This document shows positions 18,015 to 26,569 of a stretch of 64,000 nucleotides of DNA, one piece after another (positions within the stretch are counted from its first letter, which is position 1; every line of letters begins with the position of its first letter). Under the pieces are notes generated by a model. It worked only from the letters and a program-made list of their open reading frames with translations. It was not told the origin of the DNA and ran no database searches. A program made the position numbers and the translations under genes. The stretch is from UBA1764 sp045616685 (GTDB lineage Bacteria > Bacillota > Clostridia > Peptostreptococcales > Anaerovoracaceae). Where the stretch lies: contig JAZLHF010000008.1 in assembly GCA_045616685.1 (NCBI GenBank), forward strand, positions 13,322-77,321, read 5' to 3'.

Positions 18015-19089
18015 TAAATACGCAGATAGAATTAAAAAATTGAGATCGCTATTTCATGATTATGAAATAGACGGGCTTTATATTTCAAAACCAGAAGATG
18101 TCGCTTATTTTACAGGAACTAAAGGAAATGATCTTTCTCTTTGGATTTCAGAGTACGAGCATTTTCTTATAACTGATTTTAGATATAAGGAGTTAGCTCA
18201 ATCTATTGATTGGTTTTCATTTTTTGAAATTGATATAAGTCATTCTTGTGTAGAATTAATCAAACAATCTAATGCTAAACGCATTGGCGTATGCCGTAAT
18301 TCTTTATCTCTTGATACTTATCTTAAGTTTAAAGATGTTTTGACAGGTAAAGAAATTATCCCTGTTGGTGATGACGAGTGTAATCCCGTAAATGATCTTC
18401 GAATTGTCAAAGATGACGAAGAAATTGAATATACAAGGATTGCTGAAGAGATTGGATCTGATGCATTTAGATATATTCTTACAGTTATCAAACCCGGTGA
18501 TTCAGAAAAGAAAATTGCTTTAGCCTTAGAAAATTACATGCTTTCAAATGGGGCAGATGGTATAAGTTTTGATACAATTTGCATTGCCGGAGCCAAGACT
18601 TCAATGCCTCACGGCGTTTCAGATGGTAATCTTATCAAAGATGGCGATTTTGTTACTATGGATTTTGGATGTACATACAAAGGCTATCACTCTGATATGA
18701 CGAGAACGATTGCTATTGGTAGTGCATCTTCAGAAATGCAAAATATATATAATATTGTGCTTAAAGCCCAAAACAACGCTTGTAGCAACTTAAAATCAGG
18801 CTTAAATGGTGACATTTGTCACCACTTTGCCCTAGATATTATTGAAAATGAAGGCTTCGGACAGTATTTTGGACACGGATTAGGGCATGGTACAGGTCTT
18901 GAAATTCATGAATCTCCAAGGCTTTCCCTAAGTTATAAAAAGCCAATTCCAGTCAATTCAATTGTCTCTATTGAGCCTGGAATCTATATCCCTGGCAAGT
19001 TTGGCGTTAGGATCGAAGACTTGGCAGTAGTTAAGGAAAATGGTATAATTAATCTCACTAGTGCTCCAAAAGAGTTAATAATTATTTAA
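18007..19089 (+). CDS. M24 family Xaa-Pro aminopeptidase
   Basis: A two-domain creatinase/prolidase-fold peptidase of 360 residues that removes N-terminal residues before proline. The metal ligands are visible in DFGCTYKGYHSDMTRT, HGLGHGTGLEIHE and SIEPGIYIPGKFGVRIED. The ATG at 18007 overlaps the ylbF stop by 8 bp; a TTG one codon earlier is possible. It lies immediately upstream of efp, a pairing conserved in Bacillus and Clostridia, and EF-P relieves ribosome stalling at polyproline. Confidence 0.93.
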   Translation: MANKYADRIKKLRSLFHDYEIDGLYISKPEDVAYFTGTKGNDLSLWISEYEHFLITDFRYKELAQSIDWFSFFEIDISHSCVELIKQSNAKRIGVCRNSLSLDTYLKFKDVLTGKEIIPVGDDECNPVNDLRIVKDDEEIEYTRIAEEIGSDAFRYILTVIKPGDSEKKIALALENYMLSNGADGISFDTICIAGAKTSMPHGVSDGNLIKDGDFVTMDFGCTYKGYHSDMTRTIAIGSASSEMQNIYNIVLKAQNNACSNLKSGLNGDICHHFALDIIENEGFGQYFGHGLGHGTGLEIHESPRLSLSYKKPIPVNSIVSIEPGIYIPGKFGVRIEDLAVVKENGIINLTSAPKELIII

Positions 19090-19116
19090 TTTATATAAAT
19101 TAAGGAGAAAAATATT

Positions 19117-19680
19117 ATGACAGCAGGTGAATTCAGAAAAGGTATGACATTCGTACTTGATGGCGAACCACATGTAATTTTAGACTTCCAGCACGTAAAA
19201 CCGGGTAAAGGTGCAGCTTTTGTTCGTACAAAGCATAAGAACATCTTAACAGGTGCTATTAAGGAAGAAGCATTTAACCCAAGTGATAAATTTGATGCAG
19301 CTCACATCGAAACAAAAAAGATGCAGTATCTCTATAACGATGGAGAACTTTATTACTTTATGGACCCAGAAAGCTTCGATCAAGTTCCTCTTGGACAGGA
19401 ACTCGTCGCAGATGCAATCAAATTCATTAGAGAAAACGATGTTGTTACTGTAAAATTCTATGAAGGTTCAGCATTCCTCGTAGAAGCTGAAAATTTTGTT
19501 AACCTTAAGATCATTGAAACAGAACCTGGTGTTAAGGGAAATACAGCAACGAATGTTACAAAGGCTGCTACAGTAGAAACTGGCGCTATTGTTCAGGTTC
19601 CTATCTTTATTGAAGAAGGCGAACTTATCCAGATTGATACAAGAACTGGTGAATACCTCGGAAGAGCTAAAGCTGAATAA
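19117..19680 (+). CDS. efp: Translation elongation factor P
   Basis: EF-P binds between the P and E sites and rescues stalling at consecutive prolines. The 187-residue length is typical. The N-terminal KOW-like domain contains the tip loop HVKPGKGAAF with the usually modified lysine near residue 31. OB domains follow and end in the conserved IQIDTRTGEYLGRA. A strong AAGGAGAAA Shine-Dalgarno is present. It ends at a clear terminator, closing the operon that begins near yajC. Confidence 0.97.
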   Translation: MTAGEFRKGMTFVLDGEPHVILDFQHVKPGKGAAFVRTKHKNILTGAIKEEAFNPSDKFDAAHIETKKMQYLYNDGELYYFMDPESFDQVPLGQELVADAIKFIRENDVVTVKFYEGSAFLVEAENFVNLKIIETEPGVKGNTATNVTKAATVETGAIVQVPIFIEEGELIQIDTRTGEYLGRAKAE

Positions 19681-19687
19681 TTATAAT

Positions 19688-19718
19688 AGCGCAGGCTTTA
19701 TTACCTGCGCTTATTTTT
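19688..19718 (+). terminator. Intrinsic terminator after efp
   Basis: AGCGCAGG at 19688-19695 pairs with CCTGCGCT at 19704-19711 around an 8-nt loop and is followed by a T-rich run. Confidence 0.9.
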
Positions 19719-19747
19719 GTATTGAGGATTAGAAATTAGAGGGACTT

Positions 19748-20833
19748 ATGACTAGAAAGAAGAGAAAAAAGAAGAAATCAACTAAGTTTTTTGTCTTTCT
19801 GCTTATTATTTTGGGTATTTGTATAGCCGGAGCTTTGGTGGTCTATAATAAAACAATTAATTATAATGAAGTTTTTGATTCAGAAAATACTCAAACTTAT
19901 ACAATTACTGTTAACCCTGGTATGACGGGTAAACAAATTGCTGAAATGCTTCAAAAAGAAGGAATAATTAAGGATTCAAGCAAATTTAGAATTAGAGCAA
20001 AAATTCTTGGTTTAGATACATTATTCCAGGCTGGAGAATATCAACTTTCTCCTTCAATGAGTACTGAAGAAATTTACGAAGCATTGCAACATGCTATAAG
20101 AGAGACTATAACTTTTACAATACCAGAAGGTTATTATATTAGACAAGTTGCTGAAAAGCTTACACATGATGGACTAATTACGTCAGTCGATGATTTTTAT
20201 AAAGCCTGTGAAGATGACTATAATTATGATTTCTTACCAAGCGAAGTTGATTGTGTTGCTGATCCAACAGGCATTTTAAATGCAAGAGCAAATAGATTAG
20301 AAGGATACCTATACCCTGAAACATATCAAGTTTTTAAAAATGCGAGCGCTCATGACATTATCAACACCATGCTTGCTCAATTTGAGAAAGTATATACTGA
20401 TGAATATGAAGCAAGGGCTAATAAGCTTGGCTATAGCACTCAGCAAATAATTACTATAGCTTCTATGATTGAAAGAGAAACTATGGTTGATTTTGAAAGA
20501 GAAAAGGTTGCTAGTGTAATCTACAATAGACTTAACATTGGTATGCTACTTCAGATTGATGCCTGTGTTCAGTATTGTTTAGGGGAACATACTGATAGAG
20601 TATTATATGATGATCTTGAAATTGAATCTCCATATAATACATATAGAAATAATGGTCTTCCTATTGGACCAATTTCTTCACCGGGTAAAGCTTCTATTGA
20701 AGCTGCTTTATACCCAATTGAATCAGATTATATTTATTATGTTTTAAAGCCAGATAATAGTGGTGAACATAATTTTGCAACTACATCTGCTGAATTTGCA
20801 AAGTACAGGAATCAATATATTAATTCCTTATAG
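19748..20833 (+). CDS. mltG: Endolytic peptidoglycan transglycosylase MltG
   Basis: MltG (YceG) cleaves nascent glycan strands and helps set strand length. The 361-residue protein has a very basic N-terminus (RKKRKKKKSTK), one membrane helix at about residues 17-36, a LysM-like subdomain (TVNPGMTGKQIAEML) and the catalytic domain with the invariant glutamate in IASMIERET near residue 239 and the LPIGPISSPG motif near 300. The start has GAGGG upstream. A ruvX gene, which often neighbours mltG, is present but 11 kb away. Confidence 0.95.
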   Translation: MTRKKRKKKKSTKFFVFLLIILGICIAGALVVYNKTINYNEVFDSENTQTYTITVNPGMTGKQIAEMLQKEGIIKDSSKFRIRAKILGLDTLFQAGEYQLSPSMSTEEIYEALQHAIRETITFTIPEGYYIRQVAEKLTHDGLITSVDDFYKACEDDYNYDFLPSEVDCVADPTGILNARANRLEGYLYPETYQVFKNASAHDIINTMLAQFEKVYTDEYEARANKLGYSTQQIITIASMIERETMVDFEREKVASVIYNRLNIGMLLQIDACVQYCLGEHTDRVLYDDLEIESPYNTYRNNGLPIGPISSPGKASIEAALYPIESDYIYYVLKPDNSGEHNFATTSAEFAKYRNQYINSL

Positions 20834-20834
20834 T

Positions 20835-20910
20835 ACTAGACCTGCACACTGATAATTTAATTATATTAAATAATTTACAGGTCTATCTTATTACTAGGCC
20901 TGTTTATTTT
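20835..20910 (+). promoter_or_regulatory. Attenuator-like alternative hairpins before the Asp23-like gene
   Basis: Three complementary segments occur in series. Segment 1 is TAGACCTG (20837-20844), segment 2 CAGGTCTA (20878-20885, extending to ACAGGTCTA from 20877) and segment 3 TAGGCCTGT (20895-20903). Segments 2 and 3 form a 9-bp stem followed by TTATTTT, an intrinsic terminator. Segments 1 and 2 form a perfect 8-bp alternative stem that encloses an ATTTAA/TTAAAT hairpin and would prevent the terminator. This is the classical antiterminator/terminator geometry. Segment 3 may simply be a diverged duplicate of segment 1. Confidence 0.55.
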
Positions 20911-20911
20911 T

Positions 20912-21232
20912 ATGGATGAAAAAAACAAACGTACAAATGAAGAAGTAATAGGAGAGATTGCTAAAAAAGCGACTCTTTCGGTTAGGGGCGTTGGCTCTTT
21001 AACAAACAATCCTGTTGGATTCAATCTTAGAAGCAAGGAGATTTCAAAAGGAATTTGGTTAAATGTTAACAAAGATAGCCTTAATTTTGACGTGTATTTA
21101 AATGTGGTTTATGGATCTAAAATTCCGCAAATAGCTTTTAATGTTCAAGAAAATATAAAGAAATCTATAGAAAAATTAACAAGTTTAGAAGTAGATAAAG
21201 TAAATATTCACGTACAAGGAATTGATTTTTAA
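20912..21232 (+). CDS. Asp23/Gls24 family envelope stress response protein
   Basis: A 106-residue protein of the Asp23/Gls24 (DUF322) family, with the family pattern GEIAKKATLSVRGVGSL near the N-terminus and VYGSKIPQIAFNVQENI in the second half. Members are abundant cytoplasmic or membrane-associated proteins linked to cell-envelope stress; in Clostridia one copy (YqhY-like) sits before nusB. The ATG is only 1 nt past a terminator T-tract and has no Shine-Dalgarno. Confidence 0.88.
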   Translation: MDEKNKRTNEEVIGEIAKKATLSVRGVGSLTNNPVGFNLRSKEISKGIWLNVNKDSLNFDVYLNVVYGSKIPQIAFNVQENIKKSIEKLTSLEVDKVNIHVQGIDF

Positions 21233-21237
21233 TAACT

Positions 21238-21639
21238 ATGAAAAGATCAGAAGCAAGAGAATTATTAATGCAATTATTTTTCCAGATGGAAGCTCAAGAT
21301 GATTTCAGCAAAGAAGCTCAAGATAAGTTTATTGCGAACTTTAATACTGAGAATGATCAGTTAGAGTATATGCATAGTGTTTTAAATGCTTATAGTGTAA
21401 ACAGAGATGCAATTGATTACGATATTGAGAATTCATCTGTGAAGTGGCATATTAAGCGTATGGCAAAAGTTGATTTAGCAATTTTGAGACTAGCTATCAC
21501 AGAAATTAAGTATCTTAATGATAATGATATTCCTGCACAGGTTGCTATTAACGAAGCTATTAACTTGGCGAAGAAATTTAGCAATGAGGACTCTGGCAAA
21601 TTTATTAATGGTTTACTTGGAAAGGTTATAAATAATTGA
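21238..21639 (+). CDS. nusB: Transcription antitermination factor NusB
   Basis: NusB acts with NusE (S10) in rRNA antitermination. The 133-residue, all-helical protein starts MKRSEARELLMQLFFQME and ends with the conserved VAINEAINLAKKFSNEDSGKFINGLLGK. It follows the Asp23-like gene by 5 nt, the usual yqhY-nusB order of Firmicutes. Confidence 0.95.
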   Translation: MKRSEARELLMQLFFQMEAQDDFSKEAQDKFIANFNTENDQLEYMHSVLNAYSVNRDAIDYDIENSSVKWHIKRMAKVDLAILRLAITEIKYLNDNDIPAQVAINEAINLAKKFSNEDSGKFINGLLGKVINN

Positions 21640-22508
21640 TTTCTTTAGGAGTTGATACTAGTAATTACACAACCTCTGTGGCCGTAGTTAAAGATGGCGA
21701 GATTTTGCTCGATAATAGAAAACCACTTAAAGTAAAAGAAGGGGAACTTGGTTTACGGCAATCTAATGCATTATATCAACATTGGGAGAACTTGCATACT
21801 CTTTTAGAGCCTGCGCTTGATTATAAACTTGATAATATAGTTGTATCAACGAAACCAAGGCCTCAAAAGGGCTCGTATATGCCTTGTTTTAATGCTGGTA
21901 ATAACATTAGCCGTATACTGGGGAAAGCTCTAAATATCCCTGTTTTTGTGCTTTCTCATCAACAAGGGCATGTCTTGGCTGCAGCATATAAAAACGATAT
22001 TAATTTTGACGAGAAATGTGTTTTTGCACATCTATCTGGTGGAACTTTAGAGATAGTAGATGAGCACTTTAATATAATTGGCGCTACTAAAGATATTTCT
22101 TATGGTCAGCTTATCGATCGCACAGGACAACTTCTCGGTCTTTCTTTTCCATCAGGAAAAGCTTTAGATGAAATAGCATTATCTACGTTTGTAGATAAAA
22201 ATCCTCTTTCAAAAATTCATATTGAAAATAACTATTTGAATATTTCTGGAGTTGAAAACCAAATTAAAAAAATTAATCTTAAACCTGAAGAGATTGCTTA
22301 CTGTGTAATGGAACGAATCTCTGAAAGTTTCGTAAGTGTTATTGAAAGTTTAAACGCAAAACAAGTATTGGTTGCAGGAGGAGTTGCTTCCAGTAAATTC
22401 TTAAGAAAGTATTGCGAAAAATATAATTATAAATTTGGATTGACAAATTTATGTAGTGATAATGCTGTTGGATTAGCATTATCCGGAGGAGTTTTCCCTT
22501 GGGATTAA
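21636..22508 (+). CDS. Kae1-like/TsaD-like ASKHA protein of unknown role
   Basis: The 290-residue protein resembles TsaD (Kae1), the enzyme of tRNA threonylcarbamoyladenosine synthesis. It has GVDTSNYTTSVAVV at the N-terminus, the metal-binding HxxxH in SHQQGHVLAA near residues 108-117, FAHLSGGTLEI and the C-terminal VLVAGGVASSKFLRKY. It is shorter than genuine TsaD (about 335) and lies between nusB and xseA, where Clostridia often keep a Kae1-like paralogue of unproven function. The start is TTG at 21636, overlapping the nusB TGA, with AAAGG upstream. I would not call it tsaD without finding a second, full-length copy elsewhere. Confidence 0.82.
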   Translation: MISLGVDTSNYTTSVAVVKDGEILLDNRKPLKVKEGELGLRQSNALYQHWENLHTLLEPALDYKLDNIVVSTKPRPQKGSYMPCFNAGNNISRILGKALNIPVFVLSHQQGHVLAAAYKNDINFDEKCVFAHLSGGTLEIVDEHFNIIGATKDISYGQLIDRTGQLLGLSFPSGKALDEIALSTFVDKNPLSKIHIENNYLNISGVENQIKKINLKPEEIAYCVMERISESFVSVIESLNAKQVLVAGGVASSKFLRKYCEKYNYKFGLTNLCSDNAVGLALSGGVFPWD

Positions 22509-23644
22509 AAGCTGTCAGTGTTTCACAATTAAATGGATATATAAAGCGAGTATTGGCAACAGATCCAATACTTATGAATTTATCTGTCTTTGGGGAACTT
22601 ACTAATTTAACTAAACATTCAAGTGGACATTGGTATTTTAGTCTTAAGGATGATAACAGTACAATAAGATGTTTTCTCCCTTATGAAAAAGTATCAAAGC
22701 TTAGGTTTGATCTTGAAGAGGGAATGAGCATAATAGCTTATGGTGCAATTTCCATTTATGAAAAAGGGGGATCTTATTCCTTAATCGTTAAAGATGTTGA
22801 TGTTAAGGGCGAAGGAGATCTTAAGAAGGCATTTGATTTGCTTGTAAAAAAGCTTTCATCAGAAGGACTTTTTGACGACGATAAGAAAAAGTCTCTTCCG
22901 GCCTTTCCTAAGAAAATTGGAGTTGTTACTTCTCCAACAGGGGCAGCAATTCACGATATAATTACTACAATTAAACGTCGAAATCCTCTTGTTGATGTAA
23001 TGCTATATCCCTGTCTTGTACAAGGCAATGAGGCAGCCGCTTCTATCATTAGGGGAATCGAATATTTTAATAAAAATTATAAAGATTTTGATTTGTTGAT
23101 TGTTGGTCGAGGTGGAGGAAGCGCAGAAGATCTTTGGGCTTTTAATGAAGAAATTCTTGCCCGCGCAATATTTAAATCTAAGCTTCCAGTTGTGTCTGCG
23201 GTGGGACATGAAGTTGATTATGTCATTAGTGACTATGTTGCAGATTTAAGAGCTGCTACACCGACTCAGGCTGCTGAACTCTCAGTTCCTGACATATCTT
23301 ATTACAAAGATATTATAGCTATGTGCAGTCCAGGCAAAATGTTTAACGCTTTAAAGGATAAGGTAGACTCTTATATTAATCATGTTAAACATTTAAAAAA
23401 TTCTTGTGATAATTCAATTGATAATATGCTTATAAACTATCAGCATAGACTTGAATTATTAAAGGCTGATATTACTTCATACAACCCATTAAATCAGCTC
23501 GAAAAAGGTTATGCAGTCCTAAAAAACAATAAAAACCATTGGATTGTTTCACAATTAGATGTTGAAGTTAATGATAAAATTTCTATTCTTTTGAAAGATG
23601 GTGATTTGGAATGCTTAGTTTTGAAAAAGCAATCGAAAAATTAG
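22499..23644 (+). CDS. xseA: Exodeoxyribonuclease VII large subunit
   Basis: XseA with XseB degrades single-stranded DNA processively. The 381-residue product begins with the OB-fold signature VSVSQLNGYIKRVL and contains GVVTSPTGAAIHDII near residue 140 and the catalytic GRGGGSAEDLWAFN near 200. The TTG start at 22499 is supported by GGAGGA 8 nt upstream and by the family N-terminus. It overlaps the previous gene by 10 bp. Confidence 0.95.
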   Translation: MGLKAVSVSQLNGYIKRVLATDPILMNLSVFGELTNLTKHSSGHWYFSLKDDNSTIRCFLPYEKVSKLRFDLEEGMSIIAYGAISIYEKGGSYSLIVKDVDVKGEGDLKKAFDLLVKKLSSEGLFDDDKKKSLPAFPKKIGVVTSPTGAAIHDIITTIKRRNPLVDVMLYPCLVQGNEAAASIIRGIEYFNKNYKDFDLLIVGRGGGSAEDLWAFNEEILARAIFKSKLPVVSAVGHEVDYVISDYVADLRAATPTQAAELSVPDISYYKDIIAMCSPGKMFNALKDKVDSYINHVKHLKNSCDNSIDNMLINYQHRLELLKADITSYNPLNQLEKGYAVLKNNKNHWIVSQLDVEVNDKISILLKDGDLECLVLKKQSKN

Positions 23645-23820
23645 AAAATATTAGTGAACAGCTTAGATCTAGTGAACTTTCTATTGAAGAAAGCACGAAG
23701 CTCTATCAAGAAGCTGTGAAGTATTTTGATATGTGTAATAAGATTTTATCTGAAGCTAAACAAAAAATTGAAGTCTATCGTCCGGAAAAAGATGAAGTGG
23801 AGGATTTTGAAGAATGTTAG
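23611..23820 (+). CDS. xseB: Exodeoxyribonuclease VII small subunit
   Basis: A 69-residue, helical small subunit with the typical SFEKAIEKLENISEQL and SIEESTKLYQEAV heptads. It overlaps xseA by 34 bp in another frame, which suggests coupled synthesis of the two subunits, and in turn overlaps ispA. Confidence 0.93.
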   Translation: MLSFEKAIEKLENISEQLRSSELSIEESTKLYQEAVKYFDMCNKILSEAKQKIEVYRPEKDEVEDFEEC

Positions 23821-24716
23821 GCCCGGAGTATAACAAACTTAAGAAGCTTGTTGATGAGCACATTTTAGACTTTATCCCCGAAATTGATAATAAAACTGCA
23901 ACGCTTTATGATTCAATGAAATACAGCTTAACCGCTGGAGGAAAGAGAATTAGACCTGTTCTTATGCTTTCTTTTTACAAAATTGCATCGAAATCTGAAG
24001 ACTTTTCCTTTGCACTTCCATTTGCTGAAGCAATTGAGTTTATTCAGACCTATTCTTTAATTCATGATGATTTGCCTGCAATGGATAATGATGATTATAG
24101 AAGGGGCATTCTTACAAATCATAAGGTTTTTGGCGAGAATATTGCGATTTTAACTGGAGATGCACTTCTTTCAGCAGCATATGAAGTGATGCTTAAAGAT
24201 TGCTTGCTTTATATAAACGAAGCAGGCAAATTAAAGAATAAGGTAAAAGCTTCTTTTGAAATTAGCAAAGGCACTGGAGTTCGCGGAATGGTTCAAGGAC
24301 AGGTTGCTGATGTTGAAAATGAAGGAAAGCCTTGTTCAACCGATTTATTAGAATTTATTCATTCAAACAAAACTGCTGCATTTATTAAATCTTCAGTTTT
24401 AGCTGGATGTTATTTAGGCGGAGCCGATAAACAGTTTTTAGAAGATGCAAATATTTACGGAGAATGCCTTGGTCATGCATTTCAAATTGTTGATGACATT
24501 ATGGATGTCATTAGCACAAAGGAAGAGCGCGGAAAAGATGTTGGCGGTGATGCTGAAGCTGGCAAAACCACATATCCTTCATTATATGGACTAAAAGAAT
24601 CTAAAATTAAAGCCATGGACTTACTCAATAGAGCAGAAAATGCTATTGATAAATATTCTGAAATATCTGAAGTTCCTATGACTCTGATTAAATATTTAAA
24701 GGAGCAAATTTCCTAA
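23814..24716 (+). CDS. ispA: Polyprenyl (farnesyl/geranylgeranyl) diphosphate synthase
   Basis: A trans-prenyltransferase of 300 residues that condenses IPP with allylic diphosphates. The first aspartate-rich motif is HDDLPAMDNDD near residue 85 and the second is QIVDDIMD near 225; GGKRIRPVL near 42 binds IPP. The xseA-xseB-ispA-dxs-tlyA order is classical for Firmicutes. The ATG overlaps the xseB stop by 7 bp. Confidence 0.95.
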   Translation: MLGPEYNKLKKLVDEHILDFIPEIDNKTATLYDSMKYSLTAGGKRIRPVLMLSFYKIASKSEDFSFALPFAEAIEFIQTYSLIHDDLPAMDNDDYRRGILTNHKVFGENIAILTGDALLSAAYEVMLKDCLLYINEAGKLKNKVKASFEISKGTGVRGMVQGQVADVENEGKPCSTDLLEFIHSNKTAAFIKSSVLAGCYLGGADKQFLEDANIYGECLGHAFQIVDDIMDVISTKEERGKDVGGDAEAGKTTYPSLYGLKESKIKAMDLLNRAENAIDKYSEISEVPMTLIKYLKEQIS

Positions 24717-26569
24717 TGTTTCTTGATAAAGATGACATCAATTTAATAAAGACAATTAAATCATCTAATTACAAAGATTTAGACTTACTAGCAGTTGAAA
24801 TTAGAGAGTTCTTAATTGAAAAAGTTTCAAAAACAGGTGGTCATCTAGCTTCAAATTTAGGTGCAGTTGAACTTACAATTGCACTTCATAAAGTGTTTGA
24901 TTCACCGAAAGATAAGATTATTTTTGATGTTGGACATCAGTCTTACGTACACAAGATTATTACTGGAAGAAAAAATCAGTTTGATAGTTTAAGACAGCTT
25001 GATGGATTATCGGGTTTTCCAAAGAGATCTGAAAGTGAACATGATATGTATGACTCTGGCCATAGCAGCACATCAATTTCAGCAGCCTTTGGTTATGCAA
25101 AAGCCCGTGATTTAAAAGGCGAAAAATATAATTGCATTGCTGTGATTGGAGATGGAGCACTTTCTGGTGGCGTTGCCTATGAAGCGCTCAATGTAGCTGG
25201 AGACTCTAAAACGCCTTTGATTGTTATTCTTAACGATAATGAGATGTCAATTAATAGTTCTAAAGGTGGTATGTCCAAGCATTTACATAACCTTAGAACA
25301 TCAGCTGGATATCAAAAATTTAAGAGCACGGTTAAGTCAAAAGTTGAAGACATGCCAAAAGTATATAAAGGGCTTCAACAAACAAGAGATTTTGTTAAAA
25401 ATGTTGTTCTTAAAACTGGCATTTTTGAAGAGCTTGGTTTTAAATATTTTGGGCCAATTGATGGACATGACATAAAGATTTTGTGTGAGACATTAGAAAT
25501 GGTTAAAGAACTTAACCGTCCCGTTTTAGTACATGTTTTAACTAAAAAAGGGAAAGGCTTTATTCCAGCTGAAAAGAACCCAGCTAAATTCCATGGGATT
25601 AATAGCTTTAATCCAAATGAAGTTTCAATAATTAGTGTTTCGGATCCAGAATCTTACTCGGATATATTTGGCAGAAAGCTATGTAGCTTAGCAGAAGTTG
25701 ATTCAAGAATTTGTGCTATTTCAGCTGCTATGATTAATGCAACAGGCCTGGATTACATGCAAAGCAAATTTCCTAACAGAGTTTTTGATGCCGGAATTGC
25801 TGAGCAACATGCTGTATCATTTGCTGCAGGCCTCGCGTTAAATGGGATGAAACCAGTAGTTGCAATTTATTCAACTTTTCTTCAAAGAGCATATGATCAA
25901 ATTGTATCAGAAGTAGCACTTCAAAATTTACCTGTTGTATTTGCTATTGATAGAGCGGGTGTAACAGGCCGTGATGGAGAGACTCATCAGGGCAATTTTG
26001 ATATTTCATATCTTAATAATGTTCCTAATATAACATTACTTGCTCCTAAGGATGGTAAAGAACTTGAATCAATGCTTGAATATGCAATAAGTCTTAACGG
26101 TCCAGTTGCAATTCGCTATCCTAGAGAAAAAAATGTTGATTTAAGTGAGTATGAGTTTAAGCAGACTTGTGAAATTGCTGAGCAGTATGGTGATGAATCT
26201 AAATATGCAATTATTGCTTATGGTTCTATGACCAAGATTGCTCTTCAGGTCGCTGATGCATTAAAATCTAAGAATATTGATATTACTGTTTATAATCTAA
26301 AGCAGCTTAAACCTATTCAAACAAACTTTCTTAATACTGTAAAAGCTAAACATACTAAAGTTTTAACAATTGAAGATGGATGTTTAACTGCTGGAATGGG
26401 ACAAAGTATAGCTGATTATTTATGCAGAGATGCTATTCACCCTGTAGTTAAGTCACTTGGTTGGCCAGACAAGTTTATTGAACATGGAAGCATTGATGAG
26501 CTTAGAAATAGATATGGTCTTAATGTCGATTCTATAGTTAAAGTTTGCGAGGATTATTTTGAAAGCTAG
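24716..26569 (+). CDS. dxs: 1-deoxy-D-xylulose-5-phosphate synthase
   Basis: Dxs is the thiamine diphosphate enzyme that starts the MEP isoprenoid pathway from pyruvate and glyceraldehyde 3-phosphate. The 617-residue protein shows the TPP-binding GDGALSGGVAYEALN near residue 145, the transketolase middle domain with AGIAEQHAVSFAAGLA near 360 and the RAGVTGRDGETHQG loop near 420. Its ATG shares its first base with the last base of the ispA stop. Confidence 0.97.
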   Translation: MFLDKDDINLIKTIKSSNYKDLDLLAVEIREFLIEKVSKTGGHLASNLGAVELTIALHKVFDSPKDKIIFDVGHQSYVHKIITGRKNQFDSLRQLDGLSGFPKRSESEHDMYDSGHSSTSISAAFGYAKARDLKGEKYNCIAVIGDGALSGGVAYEALNVAGDSKTPLIVILNDNEMSINSSKGGMSKHLHNLRTSAGYQKFKSTVKSKVEDMPKVYKGLQQTRDFVKNVVLKTGIFEELGFKYFGPIDGHDIKILCETLEMVKELNRPVLVHVLTKKGKGFIPAEKNPAKFHGINSFNPNEVSIISVSDPESYSDIFGRKLCSLAEVDSRICAISAAMINATGLDYMQSKFPNRVFDAGIAEQHAVSFAAGLALNGMKPVVAIYSTFLQRAYDQIVSEVALQNLPVVFAIDRAGVTGRDGETHQGNFDISYLNNVPNITLLAPKDGKELESMLEYAISLNGPVAIRYPREKNVDLSEYEFKQTCEIAEQYGDESKYAIIAYGSMTKIALQVADALKSKNIDITVYNLKQLKPIQTNFLNTVKAKHTKVLTIEDGCLTAGMGQSIADYLCRDAIHPVVKSLGWPDKFIEHGSIDELRNRYGLNVDSIVKVCEDYFES

